A stretch of DNA of 64,000 bases from Kalmusia sp. IMI 367209 (GCA_027946365.1 JAPEUQ010000009.1:1959349-2023348), one strand, 5' to 3'; shown: positions 50,704-62,860, counted from the first letter of the stretch. Notes: generated by a model not told the origin, from the sequence alone. Numbers and translations are program-made.

Positions 50704-53224
50704 ATTTTTAAGTTTCTCATGGATAACCTGCGAAAATGAAAAGTGCCTCCCTCTTTTTTTTTTACTCTTCTTTAATCTTTATGCGCTAATTTTATATAGA
50801 GGAAGTGAGGAGATACTAACTAATAGAAAGGAGTTTAGTACTTCCCTATATTTTTTAGAATTTAAATAATTCACTGCCGCCAAAGGAACTATTCTTATAA
50901 CTAGAGAAAAAGATACTATTATTAAATAAACTATTTATATTATTAGAGTAAGAGATACTACCGTTAGAAGAAGAATTATTATTTTTAGAGAAAAAGTTAC
51001 TATTTTCTCTAGATAGTCTGTTACACCTATAGCCTTTAGGTAGTAGCTAGAATACGCCCAACAACGTAGATCCACTTAAAGATAATAAAGATAGAGTAGG
51101 CTTTTTACTTAATACTAATAAATTTAGTAATGGCCCTAGGGTCTTACTAAGATAAATTCCTCTATAGAATATAGATCTAGTACCTTAATACTATAGATAC
51201 TATATATAGATACACCGATATGGGAGAAGGTTAGTAAGAAGCTAGGTGGGAAGTTAAATATTAGTAATATTATAAAGTTTCTAGACTATACTAAGGCGGT
51301 GGTTAAGGCATTTAAGAATATTAAAAAATTATATATATAACTTAGTATATTATTATATAATATTTATAGGGTGGAATATAGTTTAGTAATAAGATTAATA
51401 CGCTAGTAATATCTATCTTTATAAAGATTATTAAAGATTAGATTATTTTAAACTCATTTAAGTTTATATTAAATATATTATCTAAGAATTTTAATAAGAT
51501 AAACTATACGTATTACGCCATCATTTAGATTTATGAGATGGTAGTAGTTAACTCTAACGCCCTAATCTATAGTCGTGGGCTATTTCTATAGATATATATA
51601 GATAGGTAGTATTACTCTATAAATACCTAGAGTAGATAATTATTAATTATATACTACGTAATTAAAATCTTTAGGCTATATGCGAAAGCCGTATATTATT
51701 CTAAAAAGAAAAGGAATCGCGTATAATAGTATATAAGCGCCTAAAGTATAACCTTTAAAAATATTCTTATATAGATAATAACCTCTTTATGTTCCTAGAT
51801 AAAATTAAAGAAGATGAATATCTAGTATATATATATTAGTATATTTATAAGAGTACCTAAACACGGCGGTTGATGAGTAGTAATAGATCTAAATATTTAA
51901 GTTAATAGAGACTTTTAGCGTAAATATGTAGAAATAGTACTAAGAGAAAATTTCGTAAACACGGATATAGATGTGGAAGTATATAACTATAATATATATT
52001 AAATAAGAAGTCTAGAAAGTAGATAAGGTAGTAGCGTTTAACGACCTAGACTTAGAAATCTAAATAATTAACCTAGAAGGATAGATAATTCTAGTAATAA
52101 TCTTATAGATCTAACTATAGAGTAAATAAATCTTAGTAATAATAATATAGAGTTAATAGACCTAGTATTAGAAGATAAGGATAAGATAACGGAAGAAGAG
52201 CTTAAGGCCTATAAAGAATAGTATATAATAGGGTTCTAGTGGTTAAAAAGGTTATACTAACCATATATATACTATAGATATATTATCCCACGCCCGCAAT
52301 ATTGATATGTCTAAGGATTAAAGATAACCTAAATTTAAGTCTTTATAATTTAATTAGGTGGACGAAAAGTAGGTTATAATTAATAATAACTATATATAGA
52401 ATATAACTAACTAGATAGTTATAGATGAGATGGAAAAGTAGCTATTATAACGTAGGTTAATAGAGATGAGAATGATAAATCACGCCCTAACCCTAGTATA
52501 AATCTAGGGGGCTCTAATACCTTATATATTAATTCCTTATAAGTATTTTAGTCAGCGCCTCGACTCTAAGGTAATAAGCTGGCATAGGCAGCCAAGAGTA
52601 GAAAATTAAAATACTAGAGTATACTATCCTAGACGGTTATATAGTTAAGAACGTTAAAGGGTATTTATATATATATTATATATGCTCTCCGACCAGTTGA
52701 TTATACCTAGCCTAGCCACCCTTAGCGCGTAAGTTATATATAATATTAATAATAAAATTAACATTACTTTAATCTATAATATAGATACTAGAGACATTTT
52801 AGTAAGACTAGCCTTATTAAATTAGAATGATAATTTAGACGAATCGTACCGCGTATATGTAGTCTTTTAATCTAGCTAAGATAGAATAATTTAAAAATAA
52901 TTAAATGGAGATAAAGAAGCTTTTAACTAAAAAGAAGATAAAATACTAGCTATAAAACTATATAGATATACTTAGATAACTCTAAGTATACTTACGCTAC
53001 GTCCTATCCGCCTAGCTAAAATGCTAGCGGTAAATATCTAATTTAGTCTTAAATTAATAATATTATTTATATAGGACGTGAGGTGGATCACGCGGCCTAG
53101 AATAAAGCGGTAGGAGAACCTTATAAATAAGATATATTAATATATAATAGGATAGGAATAGAAAAAATAATTTAGTTATATATAGCTATCATTAATATAA
53201 GTTTACCCTCATCCTTAAATAGTA

Positions 53225-53420
53225 GACGGGGGGTATCTTTTTTATTATTATAATATTAAAGTCTATCGACGGAAAGTTACCCCCTCTCTATTCTTAACCC
53301 TTAAAATTAATATTTAAAAGAATAGACTAATAAAAATAGAATTTGAATAAGTGAAAACGCATACTCTAATAGCTAATTAATAAGAAAGACTAGAAAGTGC
53401 TTATAAAGTTTCCCCCACAT
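53225..53420 (+). repeat. Dispersed palindromic repeat, copy 2
   Basis: Contains ggggggtatcttttttatta...cgacggaaagttaccccctc and continues with a loosely similar AT-rich tail. The 8.3 kb spacing and same orientation would suit LTRs, but no target duplication was established. Confidence 0.5.
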
Positions 53421-54329
53421 ATTAATATATAGTTATATCCTCTATATCTAGTCTACTAAACCGTAAGTGATCTATATAGTACTATAGATAGTCTCCTCTA
53501 TATTATTAAGGCGCGTTTAAGGAAGAAGATTACTAGATGAGTTAGGTCTACTACTAGTATTAAGTATACTATACTCACTAATACCTTAACTCGTAACTAC
53601 TAGTTACTAGACCCTTATAATAAACTTATAGTACACGTTATTATAATTATATTTTACCCACTGGCCGCGTATCGTCACAGCATTCAAGGGTAGTCGTAGT
53701 AAATAAATAAGATAATATATACTAGAGCTAGAATTAGTATTAACGCTAGTATATCTATTAAGTAGTACTTAATTACGCTAACGGGTCTTATTAAGATACT
53801 CATTATAGATAAGTTATATACGGTAAAAAATTAATAGAATTCCTTATATATTATCGTGTGATTTCTATAGTATAAGTTTAAATTTATAATACTTATAAGA
53901 CCCTAACTCCTTAACGCCATATAGATATAATTGGATAGTTGGCTCTTATCTATAACTAGTATAACGCAGAGTTAGTTCTAAAAAATAACATAAGTAGAGA
54001 TATATATATAAAGCTATATATGGATAATTACCTAGAGGATCTTTTATTATTATATATAACTACTATGACTTTTTTAAGCATTCGACGGCGTTGAAGATAA
54101 GATATAGATAGATATTATATTAAAATAATATATAAATAGATTATACTAGTATAAGACTATTACTTAATTTATTAAGTCTTTTATTACCTACGTACTGATA
54201 GTAGCAGAACTCACTACCTTAAAGAAATAATATTATTATTATATAAAGTTTAATTGGTCTACTACTTTATAAAATAGTACTAGCGCCTATATAATATACT
54301 TAGGGGTGAAACGATGCCAGTAAGGTAGG

Positions 54330-55175
54330 GTTAGGTTGCCCCCAGGGGCGAAAAAGTGGTGCAAGGACGACCCATAGGGGTAAAGACCCTATAGAAGACT
54401 GCCCCCGGGGCAAAGACTCTGGCAGACTGCCGTAGGAGTAAAGACTCTGGCAGACTGCCCCCGGGGGCAAAGACTCTAGCAGACTGCCCCAGAGTAAAGA
54501 CTTTGCGAAAGACTTGGGGGCAAAGACTTGGCAGACTGCCCTGGGGGCAAAGACTGGCAGACTGCCCCTGGGGGCAAAGACTCTGGCAGACTGCCGTAGG
54601 AGTAAAGACTTGCGGAAGACTGCCCGGGGCAAGACTCTGGCAGACTGCCCGTAGGGAGTAAAGACTCTGCGGAAGACTGCCCTCGGGGCAAGACTCTGGC
54701 AGACTGCCGTAGGAGTAAAGACTTCGGAAGACTGCCCCTGGGGCAAAGACTCTGGCAGACTGCCGTAGGAGTAAAGACTCTACGGAAGACTGCCCCCGGG
54801 GGCAAAGATGGCAGACTGCCTGCGGAAGACTGCCCCCGGGGGCAAAGACTCTGGCAGACTGCCGTAGGAGTAAAGACTCTGCGGAAGACTGCCCCCGTGG
54901 GCAAAGACTTTGCGGCAGACTGCCGTAGGAGTAAAGACTCTACGGAAGACTGCCCCTGGGGCAAAGACTTAGCAGACTGCCCCTGGGGGCAAAGACTCTG
55001 CGGAAGACACTCTGGGGCAAAGACTGCCTAGGGAGTAAAGCAGGAAGACTGCCCCTGGGGGCAAAGACTCTGGCAGACTGCCGTAGGAGTAAAGACTCTG
55101 CGGAAGACTGCCCCCGGGGGCAAAGACTCTGGCAGACTGCCCCTGGGGGCAAAGACTGGAAGACTGTTCTCAGGG
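54330..55175. repeat. GC-rich minisatellite at the AT-island boundary
   Basis: About 850 bases of two alternating half-units. One has gcagactgccgtaggagtaa, the other gaagactgcccccgggggca; both are joined by agactctg. Unit length varies by indels of a few bases. The reverse strand gives GCCCCCGGGGGC palindromes and stays open for long stretches, producing spurious Ser/Pro/Gln/Arg-rich frames. The array shows no RIP decay although it directly abuts RIPed DNA. Confidence 0.92.
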
Positions 55176-55327
55176 CAAGAGGTTCAAACTAGACCCATAG
55201 ATTTATAAGCACTAAACCTACTCCCGATTAGTTTAGTAGATGACAACTCCATAAAATCGACGTTGTATCTTAAAAGACCCCACTCTCCCTTTACCTTCTA
55301 ATCTAATCGCACCCAGAGCTACCTACC

Positions 55328-57664
55328 ATGAAGCGCAAAGGCACAAATGATACAAGAGTAACAAAAGGCAACGTACAACGATTAAGGAAGTCAGAGAGGT
55401 AGATTCTCTACGATCAAGCTGCGCCATACGAACTGGCAACAGCTAGATTTCCGATCGACGCGCTCAGCCCAGATTGGAGCCTCGGTATCAATCGACCTAT
55501 CGATGAAGCGCATAAGCGTCGCCTCTATGAGATTTTCAAAGAGGTGGGTGTCCTTCGGCGAGATGCAAGCCATCGGTTACAGGTTGCTTGCTCCAAGGCG
55601 CAAGTACAGCAGATGCTAGACCACCTTCACCAGGAGGGCCAGGCTCAGACTACCGTCGCTTCAGGCGAGAGCGGTAATGAGGATAGTACGAAGTGGCCAT
55701 CGTTCAAAAGCTGGGATAGCGTAATTGGAGAAAAGGTAGAGCTTATCGCGGGCCATCATCGAGTGGAAGCTTTCAAAGAGTATCTCCGACATTTTCGATT
55801 GCCGGAGGAAGAGCGTTGGTGGGTATGCAGCATCTACGACAAAGGTCAGTTTCACCCCCTACTTGTGTCAGCCAAGGCAAGCTAACCCTAAGAGGTAGAT
55901 ACGCTTCCACCACACCTGCGGATCAAGCTCCGTGCCAATCGAGAGGATACCATACTTCCAGATAACCATGGCCAGATCTGGACCGAATTAGCAAGCCTGT
56001 CCTCGAATAATGGCCAGCTGTTCCAGGGGTCAAACGGGTCAGTTGAGCAGGAGATGCTGGAGCAACTCAGGCTCAGCAGTCGAGTGAAGTTTCCCGTGCG
56101 ACGGCTGGCTACACTATGGCGGAACACTAGTTGGAGCCCTATAATCACGAGATGGTGCCGTACCTCGATCGGACAGGTAACCTTTAACATCTCCACGTTT
56201 GAATGGATGGCAAGCTGCAGGATAGACGATGTGAGCGCAAACCCAGGCTGAAACCCTTACCCATCCCATGCTAAGCGACACTGGCAGTATTGGTTCGCTG
56301 CCTTTGACGAGGTTATCGAGCTTACCTCGGAAATCCGCGACCGGTGGGGACTGGTGGTCCAATTGGCCGATTGGACCAAGCTGGCCAGCTTACCGCAGAC
56401 ACGCAGCAGAGGTGACGTACAGGGCCTATTCTATCCTAGCCTCGAGCCCGACGCGGAGCCTCACCCGTCCAGCAGTCGCCGAAGAGATTTCTTCTCAACA
56501 GCGAGCGACGATGCATATCATGGCTTGCATGGATGGGTGTCTGCAGAGCCAGGTAGACGCTTCGTTGACATCCAGGCGCTCCTCAAGACTACGAAGCAGG
56601 AAGGAAGCTCATGAGCGTCTTGATGACGCACATCAGCCAGTGGTTGAACCAGGAGCCTGCCAGGGTCGTTGACCGTGAGAATAACAAGCCCGCGTTACGG
56701 AAGGACTTGGTGCCTGCGCTGCGAGAAAGGCATGGAGAAGAGGCAGAAGCTACCTCGCGGATCCTCCAGCAACGGGTCCTCGACTACGTGCGTAAGAATG
56801 GAAAGGACTACACCAGCACAATGCTGGAGCACTACCTCCACGAATATCCAGCCAGACACGAAAACGCCTACAGCGCACGCTTCAAGCACAAGGTGTGGAG
56901 GAGACGCTACTCATCGTCGCAGACTTCACGGGGCCAGCTCTCCGGCACAAGTACCTGGCCGACTTCCTTCCGGAGGAGACGTGCGCGACCAGCGCAGATC
57001 TTTCACCGACGATCGCCCAAATCGCGCGTACGCTCATCTGCCAAATCCCAGAAGTCGCCAACGACCCAGCACTCCAGTCGAAATGCGCAGGCCAGAAGCT
57101 ACTTGCGATGATGCAGCCAGTGATCCAACAGTGGATCTCTGAACAATACGCAGAAGCGCCGGGCAGTCCCAGCAAAGAGGAGCAGTCGTCCACGGCTGAG
57201 GGGATGGAGGTAACGCTCGAGACGGCTGAGGGGATGGAGGTGACGCTCGAGACGCTCCCAAAGAGCTAAGCACACCCACCCTAACCCAAGGGCAAGGAGT
57301 ATCCACGGCGCATCGGCAGCGTAGGTCTCCATCTCCCGGAGCGCAGGCGGCATCACATAGGCACGGATCTGCGAAAGAGCAAGGCGCTACCCAAACCTTA
57401 CAACACGGGCCACAAGCGGCACCAGGCAGAGAGTCGCCGCACGGCGACGTGAGCAGCCTTACCTCGGATGAGCTGCGCAGCCTTCGCAAGCAACACCGTC
57501 AGCAGAAGGACCGACACGTCGGGTCTCCTCAACGGCCACCGCTAGACCAACGACTACCGCTAGACTCCACCGGCCCGCAGATTCCGAGCGAGCTAGCCCC
57601 CACAGCCTATCACGGGCTCACGACATTGAGGCAAAGGACATCAGCGAAACACGGTACAAGGTAA
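55328..57664 (+). pseudogene. ParB/sulfiredoxin-like domain protein gene (DUF3723-like?), frameshifted
   Basis: A large + strand gene with good coding sequence but several lesions. From ATG 55328, TAG at 55400-55402 interrupts the frame; it could alternatively be removed by a minimal 45-nt intron, 55358-55402. Introns at 55845-55892 and 56177-56275 fit GT-AG. The marker is ELIAGHHRVEAFKEYL followed by ERWWVCSIYDK, like the ParB-type GxHRxxA box and the WW motif of fungal DUF3723-type proteins; this comes from memory of families, not a search. Downstream the frame jumps by single bases near 56587, 56897 and 57262, each time continuing into clearly coding sequence (SQWLNQEPARVVDRENNKPA; ETLLIVADFTGPALRHKYL; LTSDELRSLRKQH). 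A 30-bp unit encoding TAEGMEVTLE is duplicated at 57196-57255. Confidence 0.6.
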
Positions 57665-57967
57665 GTTCACCAATCTGAGGTGATCGGCGTGGTTCCTCAC
57701 TGGTCCGGACGGCCTAAACAGTGTAAAGTTACCATGTAGATGGGGAGCGCTAGTCCCCACAAACCACCTAGACTATATATCATCTCCCAGACTTTGCATG
57801 TTCAGCGCTAGTGCTGCTGGCGATTCAGCGTTGAGTGAATACATGTCATGTTTTGCTTCAAAGTTCCTTTCTTGCAGCTTGCCCCCAGGGGCAAGGGTAG
57901 ACTCGGTGCCTGCTCTGCTGCCTTTCACCCCTGAAAGTAGCTCCTCCTCCATACTATTCTATCAACG

Positions 57968-60900
57968 ATGGACCCGTCATTAGACGAGGTAGGCCCTAGG
58001 TCCGCTCGGCGATGTGGACCAGTGGCTAAACTGGTCACCTACCATCCCTACAACGCCTACACCTGCACCTACGACGCCTACACCTGCACCTACAACACCT
58101 ACACCTGACCTGCACCTACAACACCTACACCTGCACCTGCACCTGCAACACTTGCACCCATAACACCACACCTGCACCTGCACCCGCAACACTTGCACCT
58201 ACAACACCTACACCTGACCTGCAACACTTGCACCTACAACACCTACACCTACAATACATGTACCTGCAACACCTGCACCTGCAACGTATCCAACATACCC
58301 AACATACGAGCAAGAGAGCAATGGCAGCTTGTCCGAGACTTCTGAAGATGACGCCGAACCCTGGGACGACGTCACGCCTTACGAATTAAGGCAGGATGAT
58401 GGCGAAGGTAGTTTTGGCGACGAAGAACAGGTGGTCGTAGCATCTGAGCAATATGTATGGAAGATCGACCATACAAAGGGGGATCACAAGTTCAAGGGTA
58501 AGTAACGGGTGCGTAGGAGAAACCGTGCAGCCACTGACCACGTAGCAGTGCAAGACTTCATCGCAGCGACGGAGCGCACCTCTTTCAATGGTAGCCACGC
58601 CACCGACATGCTGCAAAGGCGATACACGCTCGACTATGGAAGCCGAAAAGCCGGCTCACGAGCTGCAGCACTGGAGGACGACTACATACCCTCCTTCTTC
58701 CTCGACCTTCATAATCGTCGGCCAGCCGCTAAGGCCAATCACGCGACAGTCGAGCCGGTTCTTTGATAACATAACGATGAGCTTCAAGAACTGGAGGGCC
58801 TGTACAGCCACAAGCACATCCATGGACTGTCGTTCGACCTGGAGCACCGGACGTTCCGGCTGGCAACCGCCGCCACAAGGGAGGCCTGGTACATCGTCAT
58901 GCACCCAATCGCTAACCCGCCCGAGGAGCTCCTGACGAGAGGCGAGCTTCGAAGACGTCGTGAGAAGGCATCCTGGCACAGCGCCCTAGAAGACCACCAC
59001 GCGGAATTCCTGGCCTCGTACATCAAGCAGATCTTCCTCATCGGCGAACTGCTGGGCGAGGGTGTGGAGCCATCGTGGAGGCTAGGCGATCCGCGCACGC
59101 AGAAGATGACCGTCAACAAGTGGATGATGTTTCAAGAGAAATTCACAGCAGAGTGGCCCGCATACGTTAGACGGAGCACGCGAGACGCCTTCTGGTTGGA
59201 AAACGAGCCGGCGTTCCACGCGTACGACTACGGCGCGAACATCGAGATTGAGGTAACAGAGCAGCTGCGATCGGTGCCAAAGGAGACCCGACTTCGATCC
59301 AGGGAAGACGAATCCGACTCATCAGACGAAGAGACCGGGGAGACCGCGGGGCAGGAAGATGTCGTTGCGTCCGACGAGCTGGCTGGGAGCGAAGTGCCGG
59401 AGGCCAGCGACCCTCACGTTAGCTACGACTACCAAAGCCTCTTCACCGGCGGACTCGACCAGCTGAGAACGGAGTTGGAACAAAAGTACATCCTCGACAA
59501 CATCGAGACCGTCTCCTATGCGCTAGCGGTCGATATCAATTGCCTGGATGGACGGTCCCCAGACCCACGTGGCGATAGACCGGCACGCTGTCTCCTGGCC
59601 GATCGTAACAAGGTTCTCAGGGAATATCGAGGGCGCCGAGACTTCACCTTCTACCCGCTTGCGTTCCATCCGGCCTACGGCAACTTCTCGTCGGCGCAGC
59701 CGCCGGCGTTCCTCACAGACAACCTCCTCGCAGTCATGCAGGAGAACATGAGCTACCAGCACAACGGAGCAAACGTGCTGAAGTACGGATACTTTCAGGC
59801 GTACTCCAACATCAAAAGGAGCATCCGACACGGGCCCGACGACCTGCTCGCTACCAAGGGCGTCGCAACCGCGGCGCTGGCGCTCCCCGATCGCGATGGA
59901 GCACTGCCTGCGTGGGTGGCGACGAAGCGGAATCGCCTCCTGCAGCACCTGAGAGGGCAGCTGACGCCCAACGACCCTGAACGAGGCTGAACGAGGACGG
60001 GCGGAGCTTCTCCGCCATCCTCACCCCCATCTTTCAGCTGATGCGTTTCTTCCTCGAAGAGTCGCAATGCTATACACATCTCTTCCGCTCCTTCACGCCA
60101 TCCGTGTTTCCTGGCGTTCTGGCGTCCTTTGCGAACCTCTTCGCGCAGGCGATCGACAGCCTCCACGCTCGATTCGAGACCACCGGCTCCAAGGGACTAT
60201 GCGTGGCGTTGGCAGAGGGCGTGTCTGCCCTCGATCGCCTAGGCAGCTACTGCTTCACCGGCTTCCCAAGGTCCCTGATGGGCTCGGTGCTCGCCCCGCT
60301 CGGGACGATCGACAGCATCGAACAGGGCGGATGGCCGTTCATCGACCCTGGGGTGCTCAGCCTGCAAGGTGCCGGCAACCTCAGCCTCACGCAGTGGCCT
60401 CGCTGCGGGAACGGACGGCCTACCCTGATGCACATAGCATCCATCGCCTTCCATTACTCGCCGGAGGTCGCAGCCAGCTGCCACAGCGAGGCGTGGTTCA
60501 GGGAGCTGGGCGGACTGCGGGTGCAAGGCCGAGCGGTGCTGGGAGGTTCATCGAAGAGGTGCTGCAGGAACTTTGGAAGCCTCAGATGATCACCTTCATC
60601 ACCAGCCGCCTCCGTCGAGCGTTGAACGAGGGCAGTCGAAGCCGAGGGGGCAGCGATGGTCCGGAGGTGCTACAGCTGCTAGAAGAGCGACGGGAGCAGG
60701 TGAGGCAATGGGCACAGAGCGAGGACCCCTTCTCGTGGAGGTTCGACTCCCAAGCGCCGTTCCGGCCGTCGTGAAGAAGCCAGCTAACAATCATGGGTTG
60801 CAGGGAGTACCAGTCGATCGTTCCCCACTGCTCGGTGCGGAGGACGGCCACGCCCTCCATCGTATCCCCGACCGCGCGACGCGACTTTGCGCAGGACCTG

Positions 60901-61914
60901 TACGACAGCTGCATGCAACGCGACCCAGCAGCAGGAAGGCCGTTCTGTCCACGGAACGCAACCTGGTTCTCGGTGCTCCGCGCTGCCATACGACATACTG
61001 GGGAGAAGACCATGAGCAAAGACCAATGGGTCGGCGCGATCACCGCATCCATGCTCACGTGTCGGATCGAGTGCATGCCGGGCTCCTACCGGGCCAAGGT
61101 CAGCTCCCGGAGGGTCATCCGGCTGGTAGGGTTAGCCCCCGCAGCATCAGCCATCGCGGCGAGGCCTGGCAGCCTCAAGCGCTTGGCCATCGAGGCGGAA
61201 CACCGGGCGAAGCGACCATCGCTACGGCAGAGCGTGATCGACTTCGGCTGCGAGTTACCCTTCCGCGTCATACCGCCGCTGATAGAGGATGGCTTTCGAC
61301 GGCACGAGAAGCTCTTCGCGACAGGCAACCGCGCCGTGCTAGAGCACTACCAGACAGCTCATCAGTGTCTCGCTGAGTGTTTGGGCGATCCGCTTTGCGA
61401 TCTGATGCTCATGATGGTGTTGACGCTGGCCTCCTCGTCCGTAACGCCTACCGTAGCACCCAAAGCGCGGGCGTTCAGCGCGGGGCCTAAGAAGGAGACC
61501 AACTCGTTCGCAGCAAGCCTGGTAACCAGGATGCTCTGGTTCCTGCGACCCGGATCCTTTCCTTGGGACGATGGTGATACGGATAACGCGGTACTGCGGG
61601 TGTCGGAGATGACGAAGAAGATTGGTAAGTTGGCAAGAGGCAAGACACGGACAGAGCTAACGGCCGACGCCACAGAACACAAGGGAGTCAGCAATCGATT
61701 GCTACGAGAGCTAGGCTGGATAGAGGTCTTTCGAAACAATCGAGACAGTCCGCGCAATAGCGAGGTCAGGCTTCAGGATCAAGGAGTCCTGCTCGGTCGG
61801 CGAAAGGGCTTGATGTCCCTTCGATCGGATGCGGCAGGGTTTATAGGGTATATCTTCCAGAGCACTGATCCTATCTGGGTTGAGCGCTGCACTTCCATTA
61901 TAGTAGATTCGTAG
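57968..61914 (+). pseudogene. Large gene of unknown family (~1,300 codons), multiply disrupted
   Basis: Coding sequence runs almost continuously from ATG 57968 (MDPSLDE, then GDVDQWLNWSPTIPTTPTPAP one base out of frame) to a stop at 61914. A Pro/Thr-rich repeat is followed by an acidic stretch (SETSEDDAEPWDD) and a canonical 48-nt intron (58498-58545). Lesions follow in order. Adjacent in-frame TGA-TAA lies at 58764-58769 (CGA-CAA by C-to-T would restore sense). A 10-bp tandem duplication at 59977-59996 shifts the frame after a 360-codon stretch. There is a single-base shift near 60548 before FIEEVLQELWK, and an in-frame TGA at 60772-60774. The last part is a 373-codon open stretch from 60793. 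Charged and helical segments dominate. No transposase, polymerase or helicase motif was found; function unknown. Confidence 0.6.
58035..58285 (+). repeat. Pro/Thr-coding 12-bp repeat
   Basis: Repeats of cctacacctgca and variants (cctacaacacctacacctga, cacttgcacctacaa) encode PTPAPTTPTP-like residues. Several units contain indels that change frame inside the array, so the coding register is lost in at least two places. The reverse strand gives the Cys/Val/Gly-rich shadow frames seen at 57980-58313. Confidence 0.85.
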
Positions 61915-62470
61915 ATCAACTTCGCTTCTATGAAAGATCATCAAGGATAGACCATCGTAGATACCGTAGTTACAATAGACCACTTGAATACTCGCCCACG
62001 GACTCGTCTAGCACCTATAGCAGGACGTGAACCCCAGTCATGGAAACGAGTAGGATCAGTGCCTGATCATATGTAACGCATCTCTAGCTGGTGATGAACG
62101 TGTAGGGCGTTAGCTTTATGGCCCACGTACCAGGTCATAAGTAGGTTGGCGTGGATGCTTTGCAGTCCTTCGTGATGCCGAAGAGACATGGTATTAGGAT
62201 ATATGATAGCACCAAAGCGTTCGTCATGGCCAAGCAAGCGATAGATCGATACCTGCACGTTTATATAACCATTCTGTCGTGTACACAACGTTGCATGGTA
62301 CAGTGGTGGTAGTGTAGGATTTTTTAGTTCTTTCGTATAATGTATAATTGCAAAAAAAAAAAAAAGAAACGTTGACCAGGTAGTACAAACCACAACATCC
62401 ACACGGGCCTCAAATAGTTTTGCGAGAGGCTCGTAGCATGGCACCTTGACTCTCTAAGCTTTCGCGACTC
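61915..62470. other. Intergenic region
   Basis: About 555 bases after the large broken gene. Contains a 14-base A run at 62352-62365. No gene, RNA or repeat recognised apart from loose similarity of the end to sequence before 63356. Confidence 0.45.
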
Positions 62471-62860
62471 CTTTGCGAGGCCTAAGCAGTTAGGTAGTCC
62501 CTTTGGGTAGGCGTGGTTGCTGGAGCGCAGCAGGTCCACCCTAAGACTTGAGCCATGATCATGGGAATCGCGAGAGGCAAGCAAAAGTCAAGTAGCGACA
62601 TGAGATAGTACACTACCGTAGACTGTGCTGGTATGCCATAGACTGCGTTATGTAAAGGCATACGCATGAGGTGCTTAGACTAGCTGCGTTCCCGTCAGGA
62701 ACGGAGCTATAGCGATCCTTGGCACGCCACGAATGGAACTGCGAAACCGTCTGGGGGCGCTGTGCCAATATCTATTGTATCGCCAGCTACCTTCTATCGC
62801 TTACTCCTTCGGCTTGAAGAAGAGTCGCACAGGCGATAGTTCCGTCCAGCCCTCTCACGC
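62471..62860 (-). repeat. Diverged direct repeat, copy 1
   Basis: Aligns in order with 63356-63830: tttgcgaggcctaagcagt, gtggttgctggagcg(ca)gcag, gtagactgt..tatgccatagact, gctgcgttcccgtcaggaac, ccacgaatgg. Read on the minus strand, its start resembles the C-terminal coding region of copy 2 (G-x-x-ELSPVRLFFKPKE, then a stop), so it looks like a decayed gene 3' end. Confidence 0.55.

Larger units (their letters stand above)
46151..54299. other. RIP-degraded sequence, unidentified
   Basis: About 8 kb of AT-rich sequence with weak coding debris, for example a protein-like + strand stretch at 47.6-48.1 kb including ITPNQERLNQL-type residues with stops. No domain could be named and no intact ORF over 100 codons exists. 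Palindromic GGGGGTTAC motifs at 44.9, 50.3-50.7 and 53.2 kb are listed separately. Confidence 0.6.
18990..54300. other. AT-rich island with RIP-like composition
   Basis: From about 18990 the composition changes within 100 bases to strongly AT-rich, TA-dinucleotide-dense sequence with few CA/TG, and it returns abruptly at about 54300. No intact gene is present; all recognisable coding sequence is transposon debris with many TAG/TAA codons where Gln or Trp would be expected. This is the established signature of repeat-induced point mutation on both strands. The block is not uniform: 30.9-32.9 kb and 43.5-44.1 kb keep CA/TG and look younger, and 44-46 kb is intermediate. Confidence 0.92.

Noticed and set aside
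54300..55152. Long minus-strand ORFs (70-162 codons) rich in Ser, Pro, Gln, Arg
   Set aside because: Translation of the GC-rich minisatellite in several overlapping frames; no start context or domain.
57980..58313. Minus-strand Cys/Val/Gly-rich frames
   Set aside because: Reverse reading of the Pro/Thr dodecamer repeat.
55328..61914. Confident assignment to a Starship giant transposon
   Set aside because: No DUF3435 captain, no defined ends or target duplication in the window; only the ParB/DUF3723-like hint remains, so it is kept as a hypothesis.
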